Below are positions 1-8,887 of a DNA stretch of 64,000 nt, piece after piece. Source of the DNA: Labrys sedimenti (lineage in GTDB: Bacteria; Pseudomonadota; Alphaproteobacteria; Rhizobiales; Labraceae); the NCBI RefSeq assembly GCF_034424805.1, contig NZ_JAXOUF010000008.1:124001-188000 (forward strand), given 5' to 3'. Below the pieces are notes generated by a model that was not told where the DNA came from, ran no database searches, and saw only the letters and a list, made by a program, of their open reading frames with translations. Each line of letters opens with the position of its first letter. The stretch's first letter is position 1. The position numbers and the translations under genes are program-made.

Positions 1-2
1 GC

Positions 3-113
3 GTGGCACGCGCCGACGAGATCGCCTCGGCCATCCTGTTCCTGGCCAGCGATGCCGCGAGCGCCATGACGGGCTCGGTCGTCGTCGTCGATTGCGGCTA
101 CACTATCTGGTAG
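3..113 (+). CDS. SDR family oxidoreductase, C-terminal fragment (cut by window start)
   Basis: Only the last 36 codons are present, read in the frame that ends at TAG 111-113. The peptide has the typical C-terminus of a classical short-chain dehydrogenase: a DEIASAILFLASDAAS helix followed by MTGSVVVVDCG, the strand that closes the Rossmann fold. The substrate cannot be told from this end. The window also ends inside an SDR gene of the same strand, which lacks exactly this kind of C-terminus (see findings). Confidence 0.85.
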   Translation: MARADEIASAILFLASDAASAMTGSVVVVDCGYTIW

Positions 114-168
114 CCCGATCTCGCGTCCATCGGGAGCTTCGTTCCCCCGACCCAAGATAGAGCGCGGA

Positions 169-321
169 AATCCTTCCCCGACTTCGGGGAAGGTGGCGCT
201 GCGCAGCAGCGACGGAAGGGGGCGAGAGGCGCAAGCCGGTCAGATAAAGGCGAGATCGCGCCACTCACCCCCACCCGAACCGGCTTCGCCGGTCCACCCT
301 CCCCGAAGTCGGGGAGGGATT
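169..321. repeat. Intergenic palindromic repeat with 28-nt inverted arms
   Basis: The arms at 169-196 and 294-321 are inverted copies of one another with two mismatches. Each arm is itself a near-palindrome centred on CCCCGACTTCGGGG. The inner part holds a further short hairpin around ACCGGCTTCGCCGGT. This is the architecture of the REP-like elements common between rhizobial genes. It lies between two convergent genes and may act as a two-way transcription stop. Confidence 0.75.
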
Positions 322-381
322 CTCGCGTTCCACAAGGTCCTGCAGAGATGTGCGGAGGGGACAGACATCTTCTCTCGGCCG

Positions 382-1074
382 TCAGGCCTTGCCTGCGACC
401 AGCTTCACGCCGATGCGGTCGGCCAGCACGGTCAACTCGGTAAGCGCTTCGATCGAACCCAGAACGGCACGCGGCTCGCCCACCGGGGCCAGGACATCGC
501 CGGGGAGGCGATCGCCGAACAGGACGAGGGCGAGAGCCCGGTCGTCCTGCCGGGAGATCCAGCACAGGCCCTGCACCTCGGGAAGCGCCGCATGCCAGGC
601 CGCGGCCCAAGCCCGCGTGCCGGGATACCGGTCCTTTTCCGTGTCGATGAGCTGGGTCCGGCGCAGGCCGAGGCGACGCAAGGCTGTGGCGCTGAGATCG
701 ACGAGCAGGAGATCCTGCCGGGGCTCGAGCCGGGAATGCACCTGGCCGGCGAGCCTGGCCTTGTCGAGGGTCTTCAGGCGCGCGGTGAAGGGAACGTCGT
801 GAAAGACGGTTTCCATCGCGGCGCATTCGAAGGAAGTGCCGCCATAGAGGGTGGGGATCGGCCCGCCCTCCTCGTTCCTGATCGGGCTGAAGCGGGCATT
901 GCCGGCAAGGCCCGGATTGAACTGGGCCGGTCCATATCTGTCGAGGTGGATGCGGTGGATGACCTGGCCCTTGGGCCAGGTCATCATGGCTGTCTTGGCG
1001 GCGAACTGGGATAGCGGCGCGGGTGTCGCAGGGCGTGCCTTGGCAAGCCTCGGCACGGTCCTCACCTTAACCAT
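382..1074 (-). CDS. RES-domain toxin of a type II toxin-antitoxin pair
   Basis: This 230-aa protein carries the RES domain. Visible marks are an Arg in the segment FSPIRNEEGGPIPTLYGG, the AAMETVFHDV helix with the conserved Glu, and a downstream Ser-containing region. RES toxins of the RES/Xre family (for example ParT, MbcT) modify or degrade NAD+ or a nucleotide-using enzyme. I chose ATG 1074, which overlaps the end of the antitoxin gene by 8 bp as expected for translational coupling; a start at 1206 would lie deep inside the antitoxin. The target and toxicity are inferred from the family only. Confidence 0.85.
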   Translation of the reverse strand: MVKVRTVPRLAKARPATPAPLSQFAAKTAMMTWPKGQVIHRIHLDRYGPAQFNPGLAGNARFSPIRNEEGGPIPTLYGGTSFECAAMETVFHDVPFTARLKTLDKARLAGQVHSRLEPRQDLLLVDLSATALRRLGLRRTQLIDTEKDRYPGTRAWAAAWHAALPEVQGLCWISRQDDRALALVLFGDRLPGDVLAPVGEPRAVLGSIEALTELTVLADRIGVKLVAGKA

Positions 1075-1753
1075 GCAGCACGCCCTCCATTTCGTCGCGG
1101 GCCGCGGCGATGACCCGGTCGGGCTCGCGCAGCAGCAGGTCCAGGGGACGCTCCCCGCCCAGATAGCTGTTGTCGGAGGCGAACCAATAGGCCGCGCCCC
1201 AGCCATCCCTAGCCGGGCCGAAGATCTTCAGGACCTCGCCCAGCGGCTTGGCCGGCCGATACCCTGTCGCAGGATCCAGGCCATAGCCGGGGAAATAGTC
1301 GACACCCTGATGGCGGATGGCGAAGATCTGCCCGTCCTTCTTCCACTTGTTGGGCTGAGCGCTGGGATTGGTTGCGCTGAACCCCGCCACCTCGGCGACC
1401 TGGGCCGCGGTGAGCCATTCGCCCTCCTCCAGCACGGCCTTGCGCGCCTCGGCCGTCATCCTCGCTTCGGCCAGCATATGCTGGGGCAGCGGCACCTGGG
1501 GCACCAGGGCCTCGATGATCGACTGGAGCGCGGCCTTCTCGCGCCGGGCCATGATCGCGCCGACCAGAGGAGCAATCGCCTCGAAGGTATGAGCAAGCAC
1601 CTTCGCCGCCGGAGAACTGACCTGGTCCAGCGTCACGGCGATGACCTGCGTCCCCTTGGCGCCGAGATGGCCGAGGCCGTCGCGCACCTCCTCCGGGGTC
1701 CCGGTGATGGTGGTGACCCCCGACAATGCCTTGAGAGCCTGGGCGGTCGTCAT
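1067..1753 (-). CDS. Xre/MbcA/ParS-type antitoxin
   Basis: This 228-aa protein lies directly upstream of the RES toxin and overlaps it. The C-terminal 60 residues (PLGEVLKIFGPARDGWGAAY through DNSYLGGERPLDLLLREPD) match the toxin-binding domain of Xre/MbcA/ParS antitoxins. The middle part (LTAAQVAEVAGFSATNPSAQ) looks like a helix-turn-helix and would bind DNA. The N-terminal 70 residues are longer than in short family members. GGAGC lies 7 nt before the ATG. It should neutralise the toxin and repress the operon through the palindrome at 1783-1806. Confidence 0.85.
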   Translation of the reverse strand: MTTAQALKALSGVTTITGTPEEVRDGLGHLGAKGTQVIAVTLDQVSSPAAKVLAHTFEAIAPLVGAIMARREKAALQSIIEALVPQVPLPQHMLAEARMTAEARKAVLEEGEWLTAAQVAEVAGFSATNPSAQPNKWKKDGQIFAIRHQGVDYFPGYGLDPATGYRPAKPLGEVLKIFGPARDGWGAAYWFASDNSYLGGERPLDLLLREPDRVIAAARDEMEGVLHG

Positions 1754-1782
1754 GTCATCAGCTCCAATCTTGAAATGATCAT

Positions 1783-1806
1783 GGTTATCTATATAGCATG
1801 ATAACC
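1783..1806 (-). promoter_or_regulatory. Operator-like palindrome at the toxin-antitoxin promoter
   Basis: GGTTATC at 1783-1789 and GATAACC at 1800-1806 form a perfect 7-bp inverted repeat about 30 bp upstream of the antitoxin ATG. The 10-nt spacer contains CTATATAG, which reads as a -10 element on the minus strand. A dyad over the -10 box is what an autoregulating antitoxin would use. Function is inferred from position. Confidence 0.6.
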
Positions 1807-1968
1807 CATCTCATCAAGACTATCGGGCCCGAATGGCGGGTCATGCCGGGCAGCCGGCACGCCACGGTTTTCCCAAAGCAGCGTTTCGGAAAATGCGAAT
1901 TCCCGTGGCGGCGGTGGACCGCTAGCCTTCGAACGTCGCAGCAGAGCCGCTTCCCGGGGATTTTGCCA

Positions 1969-2781
1969 ATGGCATGGACACAGCCTATCCAGCATGCGCA
2001 ATGGCGCCCTGCCGGCCAAAGCGGCCTGCGCCATGTCGCCGATGGCTTGCCGGCCGGCGACCCCGATCGCGGCGCCGTCCTGCTGCTGGGCAATTTCGAC
2101 GGCTTCCATCGCGGCCATCAGGCCTTGCTCGATGCCGCCGAGCGCATTGCGGGCGAGGACCTGCCTTTGGCCGTGATGTCCTGCGAGCCACACCCGCGCA
2201 GCTTCTTCTGCACGTCGGATTCTCCCTTTCGCCTGACCACCTCAGCGACGAAGGCCCGTCGCTTCGCCGCCCTGGGGTTCGACTACGTGTTCTCCCCGAC
2301 CTTCGATGCGGGTTTTGCCTCGCTGACACCGGCGGAGTTTGCCCACAGGCTCCTCAAGCAGGCCCTCGGCATCAGCCATGTCGTCACCGGCGACGACTTC
2401 CGTTTCGGCCGCGCGCGGGCCGGCGATGCCGACCTGCTGGCGCATCTCGGCAGGTCGCTCGGATTCGGCGTGACCCGCGTTCCGGAAGTCTCGGCCAATG
2501 CCCGGCGCTGCTCCTCCAGCCAGGTCCGCGCTTTCCTGCGGGCCGGCGACATCAGGGCGGCCAACGCCTTGCTCGGTTCTGCCTGGATGGCGGAAACCGT
2601 CGCTTCCGGCGGCCAACTCGCCCTTTCGCCGATGCTCTGCCGCCCGCCCGCCGGCCGCTATCTGTGCTGGACAGACGGCGGCACCCGGCACTTCTACCTC
2701 GGCGCCGACGGCGTGATCGCATCGGACCGGGGCGCAACGCCTGCCCCCGGCTTCCTTCGCTTTCTCGACCGGCTGGCCTGA
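1969..2781 (+). CDS. FAD synthetase (FMN adenylyltransferase), RibF-like with degenerate kinase half
   Basis: This 270-aa protein would transfer AMP from ATP to FMN to make FAD. The nucleotidyltransferase domain shows LLGNFDGFHRGHQALL (the G-FDG-H-GH ATP site), TGDDFRFGRARAGD and SSQVRAFLRAGDIRAANALLG. In bifunctional RibF a riboflavin kinase domain with a PTAN motif follows. Here only about 70 residues remain, with an RFK-like PPAGRYL strand but no PTAN motif, so kinase activity is probably lost. I chose ATG 1969 because upstream codons are not RibF-like. It precedes hutD on the same strand with a 45-nt gap. Confidence 0.8.
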   Translation: MAWTQPIQHAQWRPAGQSGLRHVADGLPAGDPDRGAVLLLGNFDGFHRGHQALLDAAERIAGEDLPLAVMSCEPHPRSFFCTSDSPFRLTTSATKARRFAALGFDYVFSPTFDAGFASLTPAEFAHRLLKQALGISHVVTGDDFRFGRARAGDADLLAHLGRSLGFGVTRVPEVSANARRCSSSQVRAFLRAGDIRAANALLGSAWMAETVASGGQLALSPMLCRPPAGRYLCWTDGGTRHFYLGADGVIASDRGATPAPGFLRFLDRLA

Positions 2782-2826
2782 CCGACCCGGCGGCAAGACC
2801 CGCGCATCATCAAAACCCGGACCATC

Positions 2827-3429
2827 ATGGCTATCGAACATCTTGCCCGCGCCACCTATGTCACGCTGCCCTGGAAGAACGGGCGCGGGGAAACCGACGA
2901 GATCTATCTTTCGCCACCCGGCGGCTCGCGCGAGGATTTCGAGGTGAGGATCAGCAGCGCCCCAATCATCGAGGACGGCGCCTTCTCCAGCTTTCCCGGC
3001 GCGGAACGGGTGATCACCCTGATCGAGGGCGAAGAACTCGACCTCGACTTCGGGGATTCCAAACACTGCCTCCTGCCCTTCGCGCCGTTCCGCTTCGATA
3101 CCGGCCTCGCTCCAACAGGCCGGCCGGTCAAGGGGGCGGTGCGGGTCTTCAACGTCATGGCCAGCCGCCAGTGCTGGTATCATGCCGCGCAGCAGGTGCT
3201 GGCTGGCCCCGGCAGCCACGAAATCCCACCCGACGACCTCGTCGTCGTCTTCTCCGTCAGCGGCAGCTGGAGCCTTGACACCACCACCCGGGGTGCCCTT
3301 CGCCTGGCGGAGCGCGACACGGTGATACTGAGGGAAGAGGCGGCAGCGCTCCGCGCATCGGATGGTGGCAGAAAGGCGCGCGCCCTCGTCCTGCGCCTGC
3401 GATCGGCCATGGCCTTGCAAGGCCTGTAA
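2827..3429 (+). CDS. hutD: HutD/Ves family cupin protein
   Basis: This 200-aa protein has the HutD pattern: an N-terminal LPWKNGRGETDEIYLSPP, then EVRISSAPIIEDGAFSSFPG, VITLIEGEELDL and FNVMASR. HutD is a small bicupin encoded with histidine-use (hut) operons in Pseudomonas and thought to limit or sense histidine breakdown intermediates; E. coli Ves is related. No hut genes are nearby, so a role in histidine use is not supported by context. It may share a transcript with the upstream FAD synthetase. Confidence 0.85.
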   Translation: MAIEHLARATYVTLPWKNGRGETDEIYLSPPGGSREDFEVRISSAPIIEDGAFSSFPGAERVITLIEGEELDLDFGDSKHCLLPFAPFRFDTGLAPTGRPVKGAVRVFNVMASRQCWYHAAQQVLAGPGSHEIPPDDLVVVFSVSGSWSLDTTTRGALRLAERDTVILREEAAALRASDGGRKARALVLRLRSAMALQGL

Positions 3430-3457
3430 TACCGACGGCATCGTTGTCTGATCCGCG

Positions 3458-3544
3458 CGTCATTGCGAGCGCAGCGAAGCAATCCAGAGATGGAAAACGT
3501 GGTGTCCGTGGCTCCTGGATTGCTTCGCTGCGCTCGCAATGACG
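3458..3544. repeat. Perfect 30-bp inverted repeat (rhizobial intergenic palindrome)
   Basis: Arms 3458-3487 and 3515-3544 are exact reverse complements of 30 nt with a 27-nt loop. The arm contains CATTGCGAGCGCAGCGAAGC, a dispersed repeat I recognise from many Hyphomicrobiales genomes. It sits between convergent genes (hutD and a LysR gene) and would form a strong hairpin in either transcript. Confidence 0.85.
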
Positions 3545-3583
3545 ATGCTTGACCGATCAATCATCAAGGCCGTTGCTATAATC

Positions 3584-4486
3584 TCAGCCGATCGCCATCG
3601 CCCGCTTGTGCTCGGCGACTTCACCGAACAACCAGTCCTGGAACAGGCTGGCGCCCTGCTTGTTGCCGACGCTGCGGCGCTGGTAGAGATAGATGCCGGC
3701 GGGATAGGTATGGCGGGCGCTGAAGGGAGCGATCAGTCTCCCCTGCTCCAGCAGGTCCTGTGCCATCATGGTATCGGCGAGAGCGATGCCGACGCCATTG
3801 ATGGTTTCCCGCATGATCGCCGTGCAATCATCCATGATGCTGCCCGACTTCGACGGGCTGTCCGCAATGCCTTCCTGCTCGAGCCAGCGCTTCCACCGCG
3901 TGGTCTCGCATTCATGGATCAGGTGATGCTGGAGAAGGTCGGCCGGCGAGCGCAGCGGCAGGGGACCGTTCAAAAGCGCGGGTGTGCAGACCGGTGTCAG
4001 CACCAGCGGGATCAGCAGCGTCAGGGCCGGGCCGGCCTTGTAGTCGAACTCGTCGACGATGGCCAAATCGAAATTGGCGCGCTTGCCCGAGGTCATCACC
4101 TCCAGGTCGACGGAGGGATGCTGGCGGCGAAAGGCCGGCAGCCGGTCGGCCAGCCACAGATTGAGCACCGCCGGCACGCACAGCACCCGGACACGATGCG
4201 CCTTGCCCTGCCGCGGGCCGTCGTGAAAGCTGACGTCGTCGGTGGCACGCCAGATCGCCTCGAAGGCCTCCGAGAGGCTGCGCGCATAATAGGAACCGCG
4301 CGTCGTCAGGGTGATCTGGCGAAAGCCGCGCTCGAACAGTTCCTGGCCGAGCGTGGTCTCCAACGTACGGATATGGCGACTGACGGCAGAAGCCGTCAGA
4401 TGCAGCTCTTCCGCCGCTTCCTTGATGCTGCCCAGGCGCGCGGCGGCCTCGAAAGCGCGCATGCCATTGAGTGAGGGGAGTGCCAT
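3584..4486 (-). CDS. LysR-family regulator (GcvA-like)
   Basis: This 300-aa protein starts MALPSLNGMRAFEAAARLGS and has the winged helix-turn-helix typical of GcvA-type LysR proteins (IKEAAEELHLTASAVSRHIR) at residues 20-40, followed by a PBP2-like effector domain. It is transcribed away from the aminopeptidase/peptide-import operon, with 276 bp between the starts, so it is the likely regulator of that operon. The effector could be a peptide or amino acid; this is inference. The ATG at 4486 was chosen because translation upstream is not LysR-like. Confidence 0.9.
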   Translation of the reverse strand: MALPSLNGMRAFEAAARLGSIKEAAEELHLTASAVSRHIRTLETTLGQELFERGFRQITLTTRGSYYARSLSEAFEAIWRATDDVSFHDGPRQGKAHRVRVLCVPAVLNLWLADRLPAFRRQHPSVDLEVMTSGKRANFDLAIVDEFDYKAGPALTLLIPLVLTPVCTPALLNGPLPLRSPADLLQHHLIHECETTRWKRWLEQEGIADSPSKSGSIMDDCTAIMRETINGVGIALADTMMAQDLLEQGRLIAPFSARHTYPAGIYLYQRRSVGNKQGASLFQDWLFGEVAEHKRAMAIG

Positions 4487-4762
4487 GCGCCGATGATGAA
4501 TTGTCGGATGAGTTTTTGTCAATCGACGTGGACGAAATTGGCGTTTGATCGCCCGCCAGCTTCGGGGATACCGAAGAAGGACCAAGTCGTCACGACAAAG
4601 CGACCATAGGGGACATCGGCACCGCACCGCTGCAAGAAGCGGTCGCGGCTCTGCGCATGCGCCAGAACTCCAGATCGAGCGGCAACGGCCGGGCACTGGA
4701 GCGGTGATATGCGCCGGATGGCTACCCGCGCGTCGCGCTGCAATGAAGGAGCCTTCCGTCCG

Positions 4763-6286
4763 ATGCCGCAATCTCCAGTACCCGTGTTCGAGCCGGCAGA
4801 CGAGGTCTCCTCCACAGCCTCCACCATCGTGGTCCTGAAACCTGCCGGACAGGAACTCGGCCCCCGGGCTGCGGCCCTCGACGTCGAAATGAGCGGCCTT
4901 CTGTCCCAGGTCTGCGCCGACCCTGCCACACTCGCAGCATCCGGCACCTGCACCGACATCTTCGCACCACCGGCAGCTTCGGCCCGGCGGGTGATCGTGC
5001 TGGCGCTGGGCAAGGCCGAGACGCTCGACGCCTTGTCGCTGGCGCGTGCGGGCGGCGCGCTCGCCGCGCATCTGGAGAGCAAGGGCATCGGCGAGGCGAC
5101 GCTCGTCCTCGATCCCATCGCCGGCGCCAATCTGTCCGGGGCGGAGATCCTGGCACGCGTCGCGCTCGGCATCCGCTTGCGCCGCTACCGCTTCGACCTG
5201 CGCAACAAGCGTCCGGTGGCTGAGGCGGATCAGGCCTGGCAGCTGGCGCTGGTCGGCACCGGCAAAGCCGAACTTGCCGCAGCGCTGGCGCGGACCAATG
5301 CCATCGCCGAGGGCGTCGACTATGCCCGCACCCTGGTCAATTTGCCCCCGAACCATCTTCATCCCGACAGTTTCCCCGATCACCTCGACGCCTTGCGCGG
5401 AGCCGGGATCGAGGTCGAGATCCTCGACGCGGCGCGGCTGAAGGAACTCGGCATGAATGCGCTGCTCGCCGTCGGCTCCGGCTCGGCCCGCGCCCCACGC
5501 GTCGCCGTGCTGCGCTATCGCGGCAAGGGTTCGGGCGAGCAGCCGCTCGCCTTCGTCGGCAAGGGCGTCTGCTTCGATTCCGGCGGCCTGTGCATCAAGG
5601 GCGGCGCCCAGATGTTCGACATGAAGGCCGACATGGGCGGGGCCGCCGCCGTGGTCGGCCTCCTGCTGGCGCTCGCCCGGCAGGGCAGCCCCGTCCATGC
5701 CGTGGGCGTGCTCGGCATCGCCGAGAACCTGCCTTCGGGTACCGCACTCAAGCCCCGTGAGGTCATCACCACCGCCTCGGGCCAGACCGTGGAGATCTTC
5801 GACACGGATGCCGAAGGGCGCCTGCTCCTGGCCGACTGCCTCCATTATGCCGCCTCGCGCTTCGAGCCCTCGGTGATCGTCGATCTGGCCACCCTCACCT
5901 ATTCGGTGATGCGGGGCCTCGGATCGGTCTTCGCCGGCCTGTTCAGCACGGACAATGCCATCGCCGCGCAGATGATCGCAGCCGGGGAAACCGTCGGCGA
6001 GCGCTTCTGGCAATTGCCGCTCGACCGCGCCTATGACGAGGGCCTCTACTCGCCCTTCGCCGATCTCCGGCACCACGCCAAGGACATGGAAGACGGCGAT
6101 GCCCCCTATGCCGCGGCCTTCCTGCGCCATTTCACGCAAGACCGCCCCTGGGTCCATCTCGACATCGCCGGCAAGGAGCTGGCCGACAGCGACCGCCCTC
6201 TGGGCCGGCAGGGCGCCACGGCTTTCGGCGTGCAGATGCTGGAAGAATGGGTCCATAACCTGAATGGGAAGCACAATGTCGCTTGA
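4763..6286 (+). CDS. Leucyl aminopeptidase family protein (M17)
   Basis: This 507-aa protein belongs to the two-metal M17 aminopeptidases, which cut N-terminal residues from peptides in the cytoplasm. The catalytic domain shows VGKGVCFDSGGLCIKGG (metal and catalytic Lys/Asp region), MKADMGGAAAVVGLL, and FDTDAEGRLLLADCL, a variant of the family signature NTDAEGRL with Asp for the first Asn. The start at 4763 has AAGGAG about 11 nt upstream. It is the first gene of a seven-gene operon and overlaps the next gene by 11 bp. Together with the importer it would process imported peptides. Confidence 0.92.
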   Translation: MPQSPVPVFEPADEVSSTASTIVVLKPAGQELGPRAAALDVEMSGLLSQVCADPATLAASGTCTDIFAPPAASARRVIVLALGKAETLDALSLARAGGALAAHLESKGIGEATLVLDPIAGANLSGAEILARVALGIRLRRYRFDLRNKRPVAEADQAWQLALVGTGKAELAAALARTNAIAEGVDYARTLVNLPPNHLHPDSFPDHLDALRGAGIEVEILDAARLKELGMNALLAVGSGSARAPRVAVLRYRGKGSGEQPLAFVGKGVCFDSGGLCIKGGAQMFDMKADMGGAAAVVGLLLALARQGSPVHAVGVLGIAENLPSGTALKPREVITTASGQTVEIFDTDAEGRLLLADCLHYAASRFEPSVIVDLATLTYSVMRGLGSVFAGLFSTDNAIAAQMIAAGETVGERFWQLPLDRAYDEGLYSPFADLRHHAKDMEDGDAPYAAAFLRHFTQDRPWVHLDIAGKELADSDRPLGRQGATAFGVQMLEEWVHNLNGKHNVA

Positions 6287-7181
6287 GATCATCAGCCGGG
6301 AAGGCCGGGCAGCCTTCCGGGACTACGAGACCTGGTATCGCATCAACGGCGCACTCGGTGGCGACAAGGCCCCGGTGGTGATCCTGCATGGCGGCCCCGG
6401 CGTCGCCCACAACTACGTCGACGCCTACAAGCTGCTCGCCCGCGACGGGCGGGCCGTCATTCATTACGACCAGCTCGGCTGCGGCAATTCTACCCTGCTG
6501 CCGGAGAAGGGTGCCGATTTCTGGACGCCGCAACTGTTCATCGCCGAGCTCGAGAACCTGGTCGACCATCTCGGCATCCGGGCCGGCTTCCATGTGCTCG
6601 GCCAGAGCTGGGGCGGCATGCTGGGCGCCGAATATGCCGTGACCCGGCCTGAGGGCCTGAAGTCGCTGACCATCGCCAACTCGCCCGCCTCGATGAAGCT
6701 GTGGGTGGAGGAAGCCAATCGCCTGCGTGCCGACCTGCCCCCCGACGTGCAGGACACGCTGACCCGGCACGAGCAGGCCGGCACCACGGATGACGCCGAG
6801 TATCAGGAGGCGACCATGGTGTTCTATGAGCGCCATGTCTGCCGGGTCGTGCCCTTCCCGCCGGAAGTGGCGGCGAGCTTTGCCCAGGTGGCGCGCAATC
6901 CCACCGTCTACAACGTGATGAACGGCCCCAACGAGTTCCACGTCATCGGCACGCTGAAGAGCTGGAGCGTCATCGACCGCCTGTCGGCCGTCGAGGTGCC
7001 CACGCTGATCCTCTCCGGGCGCCATGACGAGGCCACCCCCGCGACCGTGCAGCCCTACAAGGACGGCATCGAGGGATCGCGCTGGGAGATATTCGAGCAT
7101 TCCAGCCATATGCCGCATGTGGAAGAGCAAGAGAAATGCATGCGGGTGGTCGGGGACTTCCTGGATCAGCACGACCGGTAA
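6276..7181 (+). CDS. Proline iminopeptidase-like alpha/beta hydrolase (S33)
   Basis: This 301-aa protein has HGGPGVAHNYV (oxyanion loop), YDQLGCGNST, the nucleophile elbow GQSWGGMLG with Ser, an acid in LSGRHDEATP and a late His (SSHMPHVEE). This is the pattern of proline iminopeptidases and related amide hydrolases of family S33. ATG 6276 overlaps the end of the M17 gene, and GGGAAG lies just upstream. Substrate is inferred from the neighbouring aminopeptidase and Opp-type importer: removal of N-terminal Pro or small residues from imported peptides. Confidence 0.9.
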   Translation: MSLEIISREGRAAFRDYETWYRINGALGGDKAPVVILHGGPGVAHNYVDAYKLLARDGRAVIHYDQLGCGNSTLLPEKGADFWTPQLFIAELENLVDHLGIRAGFHVLGQSWGGMLGAEYAVTRPEGLKSLTIANSPASMKLWVEEANRLRADLPPDVQDTLTRHEQAGTTDDAEYQEATMVFYERHVCRVVPFPPEVAASFAQVARNPTVYNVMNGPNEFHVIGTLKSWSVIDRLSAVEVPTLILSGRHDEATPATVQPYKDGIEGSRWEIFEHSSHMPHVEEQEKCMRVVGDFLDQHDR

Positions 7182-7202
7182 ACAAATCAGAAGAGGGGAT
7201 CG

Positions 7203-8867
7203 ATGATGAAGAAACTGCTTTTGGCCGCAACGGCCTCGGCCTTGCTGGCCGGCTCCTGGCTGGCGCCGGCACAGGCCGAATATCTCAAGGAGCATCGCGG
7301 CGGCACCATACGCCTGCTGGCCCGCTCCGCAGCCGGGACCCTCGATCCGCACATCAACTACACCGACCAGGGCTGGCAGATGTACCAGCCGGTCTATGAC
7401 GGGCTGGTGATCTTCCGCAAGGCGGAAGGCAAGGACGGCTTTTCCGTCGTACCCGATCTCGCCGAGGCGCTGCCCACCGTCAGCAATGAGGGCAAGACCT
7501 TCACCTTCAAGCTGCGGAAGGGCATCAAGTTCTCGAACGGACAGGACCTCGGCGTGAAGGACGTCGTCGCCTCCTTCCAGCGCATCTTCAAGATTTCCGG
7601 CCCGACCTCCGGCACCTTCTATGCCGGCCTCGTCGGGGCCGACAAATGCCTGGCCGACACCAAGAGCTGCACGCTGGACGGCGGCGTCGTCGCCGACGAG
7701 GCGGCCGGCACCATCACCCTCAACCTGACCAAGCCGGATGCCGAGCTCCTCTACAAGCTCGCTCTGCCGCACGCGGTGATCCTGCCCGCCGACACGCCGG
7801 CCGAGGACATGGGATCGCGCCCCATTCCCAGCACCGGCCCCTACATGATCTCCGCCTTCGATCCCAACAAGGGCATGACGCTCTCGCGCAACCCCAATTT
7901 CAAGCAGTGGAGCGAAGAGGCCCAGCCTGATGGCTATCCCGATGCCGTCCAGTATGATTTCGGCCTGTCCGAGGAAGCCGCGGTGACCGCGATCCAGAAC
8001 GGGGAAGCCGACTGGATGTTCGACCCGCTACCGAGCGACCGCCTCGCCGAACTCGGTACCAAGTTCAAGGACCAGCTCCACATCTCGCCGCTTTCGGCGT
8101 GGTGGTATGCCCCGCTCAATACGCGTCTAGCCCCCTTCGACAACGAGAAGGCCCGTCAGGCCGTGGCCTTTGCCATCGATCGCAACACGCTGGTCAAGCT
8201 GTTCGGGGGCAAGGTGCTGGCCTCGCCAGTCTGCCAGGTCCTGCCGCCGGATTTCCCCGGCCATGAGGACTATTGCCCCTTCACCAAGAATCCCGGCACC
8301 AAATGGTCGGCTCCCGACCTCGACAAGGCCAAGCAGCTCGTCGAAGAATCCGGCACCAAGGGCCAGAAGGTCACCATCATCGTCGAGGATACCGCCATTT
8401 CGCGTTCCATCGGCGTCTATCTGCAGAGTGTGCTGACCAGCATCGGCTATGTCACCGACGTCAAGCCGATCTCGACCAACATCCAGTTCACCTACATCCA
8501 GAACACCAACAACAAGGTGCAGATGTCGGTCAGCCAGTGGTACAAGGATTATCCGGCGGCTTCGGACTTCCTGAACATCCTGTTCGGCTGCGCCTCCTTC
8601 CGCGAAGGCTCGGATGCTTCGATCAACATCTCCGGTTTCTGCGACAAGGAGATCGACGCCAAGATGCAGAAGGCGCTGGACCTCGGCGTCACCGATCAGA
8701 AGGCCGCCGACAAGATGTGGGCCGAGATCGACAGGCAGATCACCGACAAGGCGCCGGCCGTCGGCCTGTTCACGCCCAAGCGCCTCGATTTCGTCAGTAA
8801 GCGCGTCGGCAACTTCAAGTTCAACCCGCAGTTCAACTGGATGGTCACGCAGGCCTGGGTTCAGTGA
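7203..8867 (+). CDS. Peptide ABC transporter substrate-binding protein (SBP family 5)
   Basis: This 554-aa protein starts with a clear Sec signal peptide (MMKKLLLAATASALLAGSW, probable cleavage after AQA near residue 26). The mature part has the family 5 pattern: GGTIRLLARSAAGTLDPHINYTD, the FTFKLRKGIKFSNGQ segment and VKDVVASFQRI. It would capture oligopeptides or similar solutes in the periplasm for the permeases that follow. The gap to the next start is 20 nt. Confidence 0.92.
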   Translation: MMKKLLLAATASALLAGSWLAPAQAEYLKEHRGGTIRLLARSAAGTLDPHINYTDQGWQMYQPVYDGLVIFRKAEGKDGFSVVPDLAEALPTVSNEGKTFTFKLRKGIKFSNGQDLGVKDVVASFQRIFKISGPTSGTFYAGLVGADKCLADTKSCTLDGGVVADEAAGTITLNLTKPDAELLYKLALPHAVILPADTPAEDMGSRPIPSTGPYMISAFDPNKGMTLSRNPNFKQWSEEAQPDGYPDAVQYDFGLSEEAAVTAIQNGEADWMFDPLPSDRLAELGTKFKDQLHISPLSAWWYAPLNTRLAPFDNEKARQAVAFAIDRNTLVKLFGGKVLASPVCQVLPPDFPGHEDYCPFTKNPGTKWSAPDLDKAKQLVEESGTKGQKVTIIVEDTAISRSIGVYLQSVLTSIGYVTDVKPISTNIQFTYIQNTNNKVQMSVSQWYKDYPAASDFLNILFGCASFREGSDASINISGFCDKEIDAKMQKALDLGVTDQKAADKMWAEIDRQITDKAPAVGLFTPKRLDFVSKRVGNFKFNPQFNWMVTQAWVQ

Positions 8868-8887
8868 CACACTTCGAGGAAACCTCC

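Noticed and set aside
3584..6292. A very long minus-strand frame (about 900 codons) running through the LysR gene and antisense to the M17 gene
   Set aside because: Only the 3584-4486 part looks like a protein (LysR). The rest is an antisense shadow of the aminopeptidase gene caused by high GC.
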